Assembly (NCBI RefSeq): GCF_014145505.1
Contig: NZ_JACIUZ010000044.1
Location: 1-64,000, forward strand
Direction: 5' to 3'
DNA: 64,000 nucleotides
Source of the DNA: Limosilactobacillus fastidiosus
GTDB lineage: Bacteria > Bacillota > Bacilli > Lactobacillales > Lactobacillaceae
The notes beneath the pieces are model-generated. The model worked only from the letters and a program-made list of their open reading frames with translations, did not search any database and was not told where the DNA came from. Of the stretch, positions 44,469 to 51,755 are shown piece by piece (position 1 is the stretch's first letter; each line of letters begins with the position of its first letter). The translations under genes were made by a program, and so were the position numbers.

Positions 44469-44642
44469 ATGGGTTTTCCAGACTTAATGCGGAGTTTTGC
44501 AAAAGTTGTACAAGCAATGCATGGTCTACCTGTATGTGTAGATATGGCAATTTTGTCAGTTACAGCGTTAGGAATAGTTCTACTATTTTCTTTTGGCGTA
44601 ATTTACATTATCCATGTTTACCCAAAACAAAAAGGCCGTTAG
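44469..44642 (+). CDS. Putative type I toxin: 57-aa single-span membrane protein
   Basis: ATG 44469 has AAGGAA seven bases upstream. The product begins MGFPDLMRSFAKVVQAMHGL, has one membrane helix (about residues 27-48, AILSVTALGIVLLFSFGVIY) and ends with a basic tail PKQKGR. The mRNA has 5'-3' long-range pairing and a convergent antisense RNA overlapping its 3' end, as in BsrG/SR4 and TxpA/RatA of Bacillus prophages. An overlapping ORF from ATG 44402 (RBS GAGAGGA) could be a coupled leader. Function is inferred from layout, not homology. Confidence 0.65.
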   Translation: MGFPDLMRSFAKVVQAMHGLPVCVDMAILSVTALGIVLLFSFGVIYIIHVYPKQKGR

Positions 44643-44755
44643 CGATTAACTAACGACCTAAACAAGCTAAACAGTACAAACAGACGCAAGATAACAGATT
44701 AGAACTATAACGTCAAGCAATTACGTGGGCAAAACGTGATTGCTTTTTATGTACA
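44625..44755 (-). ncRNA. Putative antisense RNA antitoxin
   Basis: On the minus strand TTGACA (44790-44785) and TATTAT (44767-44762) are exactly 17 bp apart. About 120 bases downstream a stem (44634-44642 with 44650-44658) is followed by TTTTTGTTTT. The resulting roughly 130-nt RNA is fully complementary to the 3' end of the toxin mRNA, including the last toxin codons. Confidence 0.65.
44714..44750 (+). terminator. Terminator of the toxin mRNA
   Basis: A 12-bp stem with one wobble (AAGCAATTACGT/ACGTGATTGCTT) is followed by TTTATG. Confidence 0.85.
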
Positions 44756-44790
44756 TTGAGTATAATACATTACTAACAATAGATTGTCAA

Positions 44791-44992
44791 AGATGTTACA
44801 CAAAATAAAATGTTTATATACCAATACATTATAGAATGTTTCACGATGAAGCACAGGTAAAAGTACCTAAAATAGTACCTACAAATGTACGCATATCAAT
44901 GTTTATACCAATTGAATTAAATGTAAACAATTTTTTTACACTTAGTTAATATAAGTCAGCTAAATAAGCTGGCTTTTTTGTTTGGAGGAAGT
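44791..44992. other. AT-rich spacer with terminator
   Basis: No gene is seen. GTACCT is repeated near 44874 and 44889. A plus-strand terminator (GTCAGCT/AGCTGGC then T6) lies at 44955-44980. Confidence 0.5.
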
Positions 44993-45133
44993 ATGTATCA
45001 GACTAAACGATTCGGATTAGTAGCAAGTAAACAAGAGTATCAAATGCTGTGTAGAGCTGATAGACATATGAAGCAAAAGAAAAAGCTGACAGGTCAACGC
45101 TTGCCAGCTTTTAAATTACACGAAAATAAATAA
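44993..45133 (+). CDS. Hypothetical 46-aa basic protein
   Basis: ATG 44993 with TTGGAGGAAG upstream; stop TAA 45131-45133. Begins MYQTKRFGLVASKQEYQMLC; Lys-rich, possibly nucleic-acid binding. Its last codons contain an AAAAGCTG/CAGCTTTT hairpin. Confidence 0.6.
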   Translation: MYQTKRFGLVASKQEYQMLCRADRHMKQKKKLTGQRLPAFKLHENK

Positions 45134-45204
45134 GATTTTCTCCTTGATTCACTTGACTATACGTTAGTAACGTAGTATTATAATAAGTGAAGGGAGGGAT
45201 AAAG

Positions 45205-45315
45205 ATTAGAACAGATAGACGTAAAAGATTACAAAAAGAACGCCGGGAAGATATTAAATTTTATCTCAGCATTGCGAGTTTCATAATATCAGTCTTGACG
45301 TTCTTATTTAAGTAA
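45205..45315 (+). CDS. 36-aa membrane peptide with apparent ATT start
   Basis: AAGGGAGGG at 45190-45198 is correctly spaced before ATT 45205, not before any ATG, GTG or TTG in this frame. The product has a basic N-terminus (RTDRRKRLQKERRED) and one C-terminal membrane span ending VLTFLFK, like other small phage membrane proteins. An in-frame GTG at 45187 lacks an RBS. Either ATT initiates or the gene lost its start. Confidence 0.5.
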   Translation: MRTDRRKRLQKERREDIKFYLSIASFIISVLTFLFK

Positions 45316-45317
45316 TC

Positions 45318-45357
45318 TACACCGCAAGGGTTCCAACACAACCCTTGTTTCGGTGTA
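45318..45357. other. Strong hairpin
   Basis: TACACCG/CGGTGTA plus CAAGGGTT/AACCCTTG form a 15-bp stem directly after the ATT-start gene. It lacks a T-run, so it may act as an RNA-stability element. Confidence 0.6.
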
Positions 45358-45390
45358 ATTAAATTATACCATGTTCTAACCTTATCTATT

Positions 45391-45477
45391 ATGAAACGAG
45401 AAACTAAAGATAACATTTCAATTGTCCTTTCAGTCCTTGCAATAATCATCTGCATTGCTACTTGGATTTTGAAGTAG
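45391..45477 (+). CDS. Tiny 28-aa membrane peptide
   Basis: ATG 45391 to TAG 45475-45477. A short polar start is followed by one hydrophobic helix (VLSVLAIIICIATWI). No RBS is visible, so this is tentative. Confidence 0.35.
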   Translation: MKRETKDNISIVLSVLAIIICIATWILK

Positions 45478-45485
45478 GTGGTAGT

Positions 45486-45668
45486 ATGACAGAAAATAAA
45501 ACTAGTGAAGCTCAACTGAAAGCTGCTAAGAAATGGAACGATAAGAATAAGGATAAGCAACGTATTTATCGTTACCGTTCTTATGCTCGTAAGTTTATTC
45601 GAGAGTTAGCAACCGAGGATGATTTAAAAGAATTACAAGAATTGATACATAACAGATTAAATGATTAA
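45486..45668 (+). CDS. Hypothetical 60-aa charged protein
   Basis: ATG 45486 with AGGTGGTAGT upstream. A Lys-rich helix with SEAQLKAAKKWNDKNKDKQ and ATEDDLKELQELI; similar small proteins occur in lactic phages and may bind DNA. Followed by its own terminator. Confidence 0.7.
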   Translation: MTENKTSEAQLKAAKKWNDKNKDKQRIYRYRSYARKFIRELATEDDLKELQELIHNRLND

Positions 45669-45702
45669 GACGATAGCAATTAAGCTACCGTCTTTTATTT
45701 TG
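45669..45702 (+). terminator. Terminator
   Basis: GACGATAGC/GCTACCGTC (one mismatch) then TTTTATTTT. Confidence 0.85.
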
Positions 45703-45728
45703 CACTGATTTAGGAGGGAAGTTTAACA

Positions 45729-47006
45729 ATGCTATCAGCTGAAACGATTAATAATCTAATTGGAATTGATGAAAGCTATAAGGCGCCAATTAAATTACAA
45801 ACAATTCTAAATGATAGTAATAAGCGTGTTGAATTGTTTAACCAGTTCCTGGAAGAAGAGAATGATTTGTCATTTGACTGGTTTACAGACTATTTTCAGG
45901 AGGAACATTCAGATCGTAAGAGTAAGAAACAAGATTTCACACCTGATGGTATTGTTAAGCTTGTTAGTTCCTTATTGGGTAACTTTAAGATTAATGCAGA
46001 TATTTGTGCGGGAACTGGTGGGCTAACTATTAAGCGCTGGTCTGAAAATCATAATGGTAAATTTTATTGTGAGGAGTTTTCTGATCGTGCCATGCCATTT
46101 CTATTGTTTAATCTAATGATTCGGAATATTGATGCCGTTGTTTTTCATGGTGATTCTCTTTCTCGAAGTGTTAAGTATATTTATAAGTTAACTAAGGGAG
46201 TTAAGTTTAGTAGCTTAGAAGAGATTAAAGAACAGTCAACGGCAAAGGCTGATACGGTTATTATGAATCCACCATATTCTCTTAAATGGAATCCACAGAA
46301 ATCAATGTTAGATGAACCACGTTTCAAAGATTTTAAGGTGTTAGCGCCTAAGAGTAAGGCAGACTATGCGTTTATTTTAACCGGCTTAGATGATTTAAGT
46401 GATGATGGTACAATGGCAATTATTTTACCGCATGGTGTTCTATTTCGTGGTAACGCAGAGGGAAAGTTAAGGCAAAGGATAATTGATTTAAATTACCTCG
46501 ATACAGTGATTGGTTTACCTGAAAAAGCATTTCTTAATACAGACATTCCTACTGTTGTTCTTATTTTTAAGAAAGAACGGCAGAATAGGGATGTCTTATT
46601 TATTGATGCATCAAAAGAGTTCACTAAGGATAAAGCTCATAACAGAATTGAAGATAAGCACATTAGCAAAATTATTAGTACTTATCATAATCGTAATGAT
46701 GTAGATAAATTTGCACATGTAGCAACTTTTGATGAGATTAAAGAGAATGACTACAACTTAAATATTCCACGTTATGTCGATACATTTGAACCCGAGCCTG
46801 TTAAACCATTGCATGAAATTATGGCAGAAATGAAAGAACTTGATGCTGAGATTGAATATACCAGTCAAGAACTGTCGGTTATGCTGCAAGAACTTCATGG
46901 AACCAATCCAGAAACCGATAAAGAGATTAAAGAGTTTACTAAATACTGGGTCGAGAAATATGGGATAGGTAAGCCACAGCGAAAGGAGCAACTGACTTTA
47001 CTATGA
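45729..47006 (+). CDS. N6-adenine DNA methyltransferase, HsdM-like
   Basis: The product is 425 aa. A helical N-terminus resembles HsdM_N; the SAM motif is ADICAGTGGLTIK, the catalytic motif is VIMNPPYSLKW, and GLPEKAFLNTDIPTVVLIF is the conserved segment after it. It should methylate adenine in host and phage DNA when joined to the specificity subunit downstream. There is no HsdR gene, so it is a modification-only system. RBS AGGAGG; its end overlaps hsdS (ATGA). Confidence 0.9.
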   Translation: MLSAETINNLIGIDESYKAPIKLQTILNDSNKRVELFNQFLEEENDLSFDWFTDYFQEEHSDRKSKKQDFTPDGIVKLVSSLLGNFKINADICAGTGGLTIKRWSENHNGKFYCEEFSDRAMPFLLFNLMIRNIDAVVFHGDSLSRSVKYIYKLTKGVKFSSLEEIKEQSTAKADTVIMNPPYSLKWNPQKSMLDEPRFKDFKVLAPKSKADYAFILTGLDDLSDDGTMAIILPHGVLFRGNAEGKLRQRIIDLNYLDTVIGLPEKAFLNTDIPTVVLIFKKERQNRDVLFIDASKEFTKDKAHNRIEDKHISKIISTYHNRNDVDKFAHVATFDEIKENDYNLNIPRYVDTFEPEPVKPLHEIMAEMKELDAEIEYTSQELSVMLQELHGTNPETDKEIKEFTKYWVEKYGIGKPQRKEQLTLL

Positions 47007-47443
47007 TTGACTTTCATACTTTTGAAAGTGTGACGTTAGAAGATGTGGCCGAATATGGGCGAGCAAAGAAACATCATACTTATCCAGCAGGAACATCTAC
47101 ATTACAGATTTCAGCAACAAGAGGACAACTCGGATATTTATATGAACCAAGTGAAGTTGCAACTAAAGACGTAGCAATTATTCCATCAGCTGGTATCAAT
47201 TCTAGATATTTTAATATTGTCTTACATAAAAACATTGATGAATTTATGCGTAAGTACGCAACAGGTATCAATATTAAAGAAAATGAGGTTGGTAAGTTTC
47301 CAATTCAGTTGCACAATATTGAAACCCAAAAAGCAATTGTTAGGATTTTTGACTTTATGGATAGAGAAGAAAATTCAATCCAACAGGATATTGATAATTT
47401 ATCGAACCTAAAGAAGAACCTGCTAAGTAATATGCTGATATAA
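47003..47443 (+). CDS. Half-size HsdS-like specificity subunit
   Basis: The product is 146 aa. One target-recognition domain (VTLEDVAEYGRAKKHHTYPA, then ATRGQLGYL) is followed by one conserved coiled-coil helix. Full HsdS has two TRDs. A single half is expected to dimerise and recognise a palindromic split site. Translationally coupled to the M subunit. Confidence 0.87.
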   Translation: MIDFHTFESVTLEDVAEYGRAKKHHTYPAGTSTLQISATRGQLGYLYEPSEVATKDVAIIPSAGINSRYFNIVLHKNIDEFMRKYATGINIKENEVGKFPIQLHNIETQKAIVRIFDFMDREENSIQQDIDNLSNLKKNLLSNMLI

Positions 47444-47465
47444 GCAAGCATCCCCATAAAACTAT

Positions 47466-47606
47466 TTGGGGTCAGTCAGGCAACAAAAAATGGGAATCAC
47501 CTCCCGAGTAAATCGTGAGGAGGTGATTCCCATGAATGAAATAAACTTTACGCTACTAATTCTATTACTCATTCTGATTGAGGTCAAGAAGTAGGACTGA
47601 CCCCAA
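47466..47606 (+). other. Nested perfect inverted repeats around a 20-aa ORF
   Basis: Outer arms 47466-47477 and 47595-47606 are a perfect 12-bp inverted repeat. Inside, 47491-47504 and 47519-47532 form a perfect 14-bp hairpin that contains the whole RBS GGAGGTGA and the A of the ATG. The outer left arm can also pair locally (CCCCA/TGGGG), giving two possible folds. A third 11-bp stem follows at 47607-47639. Confidence 0.75.
47532..47594 (+). CDS. 20-aa hydrophobic peptide with sequestered RBS
   Basis: ATG 47532 to TAG 47592-47594, with GGAGGTGA nine bases upstream. The product, MNEINFTLLILLLILIEVKK, is one hydrophobic helix with a basic end, similar in style to Ibs-type toxins. The RBS sits in the hairpin described above, so translation should be off unless that structure opens. 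No homology is claimed. Confidence 0.55.
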   Translation: MNEINFTLLILLLILIEVKK

Positions 47607-47651
47607 GGAGGCGCTTGCCTCTTTGAGCCAAGCGCCTCCACTGCAACGGAG

Positions 47652-48038
47652 TTAAACGCTAAGTTTTTCTTTTAGTGCAGTTGTCATTACTTCACTAAAG
47701 TTAATACCATTTTCTTTACCTAATTCATTTAAGTAATTAGGTATGGTAATGGTTTTCTTAATTACTTTGTTATCATGCTTGCGCTTGTATTCTGAAACGT
47801 TAACGGTAACAAGAGTAACAGTTGCCCCATCTTTAGCTTGAGGTAATTTGGTGTTTGATTCAGGTAACTTATCTTCAAGGGAATAAGTACCGATGTAGTC
47901 TTTTGCCATTTCCATTGCATCCGCAATTGACTTACCTTCAGTCATTCCATCAATATCTGGAATTTCAACAAAGTAAGGGTAATCATTATTATCTTCATCT
48001 TTAGTAATGATAATCGGAAATACTTTAATGTCGTCCAT
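47652..48038 (-). CDS. hicB: HicB antitoxin
   Basis: The product is 128 aa. The HicB fold has PYFVEIPDIDGMTEGKSIAD and AMEMAKDYIG, and the C-terminal ribbon-helix-helix region (KTITIPNYLNELGKENGINF) should bind DNA. It neutralises HicA and represses the operon. It is second in the reverse-oriented operon. Confidence 0.92.
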   Translation of the reverse strand: MDDIKVFPIIITKDEDNNDYPYFVEIPDIDGMTEGKSIADAMEMAKDYIGTYSLEDKLPESNTKLPQAKDGATVTLVTVNVSEYKRKHDNKVIKKTITIPNYLNELGKENGINFSEVMTTALKEKLSV

Positions 48039-48096
48039 AGTGAGCCTCCTTAATTTTGGTACACAAAAGCTCGGCTCAATTAAGAGCCTTGCTTTA

Positions 48097-48282
48097 CTAC
48101 TTTAGGTTGAACTTTCTTATCAAAGCATTGTAAAGCTTATCGCTAAACTTCGGGTGACGTGGCAGTTGGGTTTTAATCTTACCGTTTGACCAAATATCAT
48201 GGTTACCGCCATGTCTTACGAAGTACCAGCCATTATCTTTGAATTTCTTTTCAACCTTGCGACGTTGTACCAAAAGTTTCAC
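48097..48282 (-). CDS. hicA: HicA mRNA interferase toxin
   Basis: The product is about 58-61 aa with a dsRBD-like fold: VEKKFKDNGWYFVRHGGNHDIW with the catalytic His in HGGNH, then a basic tail. It cleaves mRNA. The start is uncertain: GTG 48282 is close to GAAGGGAA, and TTG 48273 is better spaced. Confidence 0.9.
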   Translation of the reverse strand: MKLLVQRRKVEKKFKDNGWYFVRHGGNHDIWSNGKIKTQLPRHPKFSDKLYNALIRKFNLK

Positions 48283-48306
48283 TTCCCTTCAACGCTTATT
48301 ATAATA

Positions 48307-48356
48307 CACGTATTTAATACGTGCGTCAATAGAATTGTACATATTTTGCACGTATT
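48307..48356. promoter_or_regulatory. HicAB operator
   Basis: CACGTATT-T-AATACGTG (48307-48323) is a perfect palindrome with one central base. A further CACGTATT half-site lies at 48349-48356. It sits just upstream of hicA and next to the RBS of the divergent gene. Confidence 0.75.
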
Positions 48357-48378
48357 TTTAGAAAGGTGGTGTGGTGAT

Positions 48379-48630
48379 ATGCAGAAAATCATAGTGTATA
48401 AAATTCATAGTGCAGATGATTTAATAAAAAAGATTACTGAGCTACGCAAGCAAGGAAAACATCCCTTTAGTATTGCAATATTTAACCAAGATGATAATGA
48501 TTTTCATGGAGATCCTACATATTTGCTTGATGCGCCAGTTGGTTATTCAACGCGTCCATCTAGCGCCATTAAGCCTTATCTAAACCAATATAATATAGTG
48601 GAAGTGAAGAGTAATAATGCCAAAGGTTAG
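48379..48630 (+). CDS. Hypothetical 83-aa protein
   Basis: ATG 48379 with AAAGGTGGTG upstream. Begins MQKIIVYKIHSADDLIKKIT; alpha/beta, soluble. It overlaps the HNH gene start by 14 bases. Function unknown. Confidence 0.7.
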   Translation: MQKIIVYKIHSADDLIKKITELRKQGKHPFSIAIFNQDDNDFHGDPTYLLDAPVGYSTRPSSAIKPYLNQYNIVEVKSNNAKG

Positions 48631-49114
48631 AAGATGTCGGTATGCTGGTTGTCATGCGATGATACAGTTGCCTGATCATTACTGCCAACAGCATTATGAA
48701 CACGAAGCGGAGTATTTAGCTAGTCGACAACGTTGGGCACGTGCACACAGCAAACAGTATCAACACAAGTATAATCACGTGACTAGGTATCGGAATGATA
48801 CTAAGTCTACTCAGTATGAATTCTATCGAACAACAACATGGGTACGACTAAGACAACAAGTGCTTGATCGTGATCATTATGTATGTCGGTACTGTAGTCA
48901 GCCCAATAGTCGAACAGTTGACCACATAGTTCCAATTGAATATGACCAAACCAGGATGGCAAGCATGGATAATCTAGCTACTATCTGTCGTAAGTGCCAC
49001 CACAAAAAAACGCAATGGGAGCAATCCTACTATGGCACGGGAAAAGATAATCAATTAAAACTAGTCCCGGAAGTTTTAAAAATATCAAAAATAAAAAAAC
49101 TTTTTTCAGAATAA
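48617..49114 (+). CDS. HNH endonuclease (packaging-associated)
   Basis: The product is 165 aa. An N-terminal Cys/His cluster (CRYAGC and HYCQQHY) is followed by the HNH core: DHYVCRYCSQPNSRTVDHIV, then NLATICRKCHHKK. HNH proteins next to terminase genes in cos phages assist cutting at cos. Confidence 0.92.
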   Translation: MPKVRRCRYAGCHAMIQLPDHYCQQHYEHEAEYLASRQRWARAHSKQYQHKYNHVTRYRNDTKSTQYEFYRTTTWVRLRQQVLDRDHYVCRYCSQPNSRTVDHIVPIEYDQTRMASMDNLATICRKCHHKKTQWEQSYYGTGKDNQLKLVPEVLKISKIKKLFSE

Positions 49115-49239
49115 AAACATCCCCGCCCCCTATGCCCAAAGTAAAAAGAGCGCACACATTGCCGTCGTTTTTCATGCAAGCGATAATTTTCAAAATTTTA
49201 CCCTAGGGGGGCTAACCAGAGCAGAAAGGAGGGCATCGA
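49115..49239. other. Candidate cos site region
   Basis: A gene-free gap between HNH and TerS has two C/G-rich islands in an otherwise AT-rich phage: CCCCGCCCCC near 49124 and CCCTAGGGGGGC near 49202. In HNH-P27 phages cos usually lies here. The cut site cannot be defined from this sequence. Confidence 0.45.
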
Positions 49240-49695
49240 ATGGCTAAAAAGGTCTATTATCAGCAGAATAACGGGCATTTACCGGCTACACCACCGCATT
49301 ATTTGGGTACTTTAGCTAGTGCCTGTTGGCGTAAAATCGTGCCCTTTTTAGAAGCTACTGGACGAGTAGAACGAATCGATATTGGATTAGTTGAACAATA
49401 CTGTGCTAACTATGAAATCTATCGGAATGCTTATCAAGATATTCAAGAAAACGGCATTCAAGCGAAGATTTACTCATCTCTTCAAGATTCTTCGGGGAAA
49501 GTGATTGGTAAGGATTTTGTTGGCTTTAGAAAGAATCCGGCGGTAGCCACCATGAAGGATGCTCTCAATCAGCTAAATTCGGTTGGCGTACAGCTCGGGC
49601 TATCTCCTAAGGGACGACAAGAATTGATGCAAATTGCTAGTCATAAGAAAGAAAAATCAATGGCTGAACAGCTAAAGGAGGCTGGACTTATATGA
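49240..49695 (+). CDS. terS: Terminase small subunit (P27 family)
   Basis: The product is 151 aa, the P27 type: PPHYLGTLASACWRKIVPFL, then VEQYCANYEIYRNAYQD and GFRKNPAVATMKDALNQL. It recognises phage DNA at cos or pac for packaging. RBS AAAGGAGGG; it overlaps terL by four bases. Confidence 0.93.
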   Translation: MAKKVYYQQNNGHLPATPPHYLGTLASACWRKIVPFLEATGRVERIDIGLVEQYCANYEIYRNAYQDIQENGIQAKIYSSLQDSSGKVIGKDFVGFRKNPAVATMKDALNQLNSVGVQLGLSPKGRQELMQIASHKKEKSMAEQLKEAGLI

Positions 49696-51566
49696 TTGAT
49701 TTAACACAAAGCCATGATGTGCTAGGCGCATATCACAATATCGGATTCAATGGAGTACGTAAGGAATTCACCGATCCGGCTACTAAATATGCCTTGGACG
49801 TCATGGATGAGAAGGTACAAGCTGGCTATCTTATGAAGCTAGCATGTTTTCGGCACTTACGGGACTTGCAGCGATATCAGGGAGGAAGTTTTAACTTTTA
49901 CTATGATGTGAATGAAGTAGATAAAATCTTAAAATTTGCTTCTATTGCTCCTAACGTTGATACTGGGGAACCTACTAAATTAATGCCTTGGCAAAAGTTC
50001 ATTTTTGCGATGCTATTTGGTTGGCGTGATTGTGATACAAACACAAAACGGTTTACTCGAGTAGTTTTATCGGTTGCTCGTGGTCAAGGTAAATCTTATT
50101 TGATGGCTATTTACATGGCTTACTCATTTTTAATCGAATCGATGGGATTATCCAACCAGGATTTTCTAGTAACGGCTGAGAATTACGACCAAACCGGGAA
50201 GCTCTATGGTTATATTGCAAACATGCTAAAAAGCATTATTGACCAACAACCTGTTTTCAAGAAGCTTGCTGAAGAAGATGACCTAGTAATTCACGAACAT
50301 ACCGGAATTTCAATGCGTAAATTTAATAACAATCTTAGGCCGCTATCGTTTAACGCTGGTAAGTACGACTCTTACCACTTTACGACAGCGGTTTTTGATG
50401 AGGTTGGGAATATCAAGTCCCGTGAAGGAACAAAGAAAATCGTTTCTGGACAAGTTAAGGTGCCTAATCATCAATACATTGAAATTTCTACTTCCTATCC
50501 TGACCCGTCAGTGCCTTTTCATGAAGAACAGAAAATGATTCAACAAGTTATGGAACAAGACTTTAGTCGGGAAGCTGACCGGACGTTAGGCTTAATTTGG
50601 GCACAGGATAGTCTGGACGAAACTTTCAAAGAAGAAGCGTGGATTAAGTCTAATCCATTGCTAGGATTACCAAGTCAACATGATATTCTCCTCGATGGCT
50701 TACGTGATAAACGTGACGCTGATATGCTTGCTGGAACTGTTGATGACTTTCAAAATAAGAACCTTAATCTCTGGTTGCAAGAAGCTACTAACAGTTATCT
50801 AAAGCTGTCTGACATTGAGCGAGCAATTATTCCGAGTTTTGATATTCGAGGTCGTGACGTTTACATCGGTTTTGACTACTCAATGTTCTCTGATAATACC
50901 GCAATTGCATTTGTCTATCCTTATCAAGAAGAGAATGGACGGCAAAAGTGGCACATCGAACAACATAGTTTTATCCCGTGGGAAAAGGCCGGCTCAATTC
51001 AAGCCAAGGAAAAGCAAGATGGTATTAATTATCGCGAGCTAGCTAAAAGAGGCTACTGTACGATTACTAGTCACCCGCAAGGACTAATTAATGATGACCA
51101 GGTTTACAGTTGGTTACTTAATTACGTTGAAGAAAACAACTTGCACGTGATTTTCTTCGGTTATGATGCCTGGGGAGCTACTAATGCCATCAAGCAAATG
51201 GATATCAACACCGACTTCCCATTGGAGGCAATTCGGCAACGGACTAGCGAACTGAAAGACCCAACGAAATTCTTACAAAAGATTTTTGTTGAAGGTAACT
51301 GCAGCCGGTTAGACGACAAAATTATGGAAAAAGCATTAATTAATGCAGAAATCTATGAAGATAAAATCGGAATTCAGGTTGATAAAGCCAAGGCTACTCT
51401 CAAAATTGATGTGGTCGATGCAATTATCGATGCGCTTTATCAAGGTATGTATCACTTTGAAGATTTCGGGATTGCTAACGACAAGAGTCAACAAGTTGAC
51501 CGAATGACTGCAGAACAAGTGAAAAAATGGTTTGAAAGTAAGGACAGTGGTTTACTCGATGATTAA
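49692..51566 (+). CDS. terL: Terminase large subunit
   Basis: The product is 624 aa. The N-terminal ATPase has Walker A SVARGQGKSYL and a Walker B-like TAVFDEVGN; the C-terminal nuclease has VYIGFDYSMFSDNTA and DVVDAIIDAL with catalytic Asp residues. It is the packaging motor and cuts concatemers. Confidence 0.95.
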   Translation: MIDLTQSHDVLGAYHNIGFNGVRKEFTDPATKYALDVMDEKVQAGYLMKLACFRHLRDLQRYQGGSFNFYYDVNEVDKILKFASIAPNVDTGEPTKLMPWQKFIFAMLFGWRDCDTNTKRFTRVVLSVARGQGKSYLMAIYMAYSFLIESMGLSNQDFLVTAENYDQTGKLYGYIANMLKSIIDQQPVFKKLAEEDDLVIHEHTGISMRKFNNNLRPLSFNAGKYDSYHFTTAVFDEVGNIKSREGTKKIVSGQVKVPNHQYIEISTSYPDPSVPFHEEQKMIQQVMEQDFSREADRTLGLIWAQDSLDETFKEEAWIKSNPLLGLPSQHDILLDGLRDKRDADMLAGTVDDFQNKNLNLWLQEATNSYLKLSDIERAIIPSFDIRGRDVYIGFDYSMFSDNTAIAFVYPYQEENGRQKWHIEQHSFIPWEKAGSIQAKEKQDGINYRELAKRGYCTITSHPQGLINDDQVYSWLLNYVEENNLHVIFFGYDAWGATNAIKQMDINTDFPLEAIRQRTSELKDPTKFLQKIFVEGNCSRLDDKIMEKALINAEIYEDKIGIQVDKAKATLKIDVVDAIIDALYQGMYHFEDFGIANDKSQQVDRMTAEQVKKWFESKDSGLLDD

Positions 51567-51738
51567 AGATATTTTTATAAGTATTTGGAAGTATTTTGAT
51601 ATTATCTGCTTCCTTGGTGCAATCTTATTTGCAATCTGGGGATGCTTTTTATTGAGCTTTGCAGTTGGCATCTTCGGAATTGCTGTTGGCTTAATTCTAG
51701 TTGGTTATCTATCGGAGAAGATAGCTAGCCTTCAATAG
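51559..51738 (+). CDS. DUF1056-like small membrane protein
   Basis: ATG 51559 overlaps the end of terL. The product is about 59 aa with two hydrophobic helices and the DUF1056 start IWKYFDIICFLGAILF. The gene is typical between terL and portal in lactic phages; role unknown. Confidence 0.8.
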   Translation: MIKDIFISIWKYFDIICFLGAILFAIWGCFLLSFAVGIFGIAVGLILVGYLSEKIASLQ

Positions 51739-51755
51739 AAAGGAGGTGAAAGCTA

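Noticed and set aside
44362-44550. 62-aa minus-strand frame in the toxin cassette
   Set aside because: No RBS and no protein-like pattern; the plus strand has a better supported gene.
48199-48378. N-terminal extension of the 83-aa gene at 48379
   Set aside because: Would read through the hicA start and operator; a clear RBS precedes ATG 48379.
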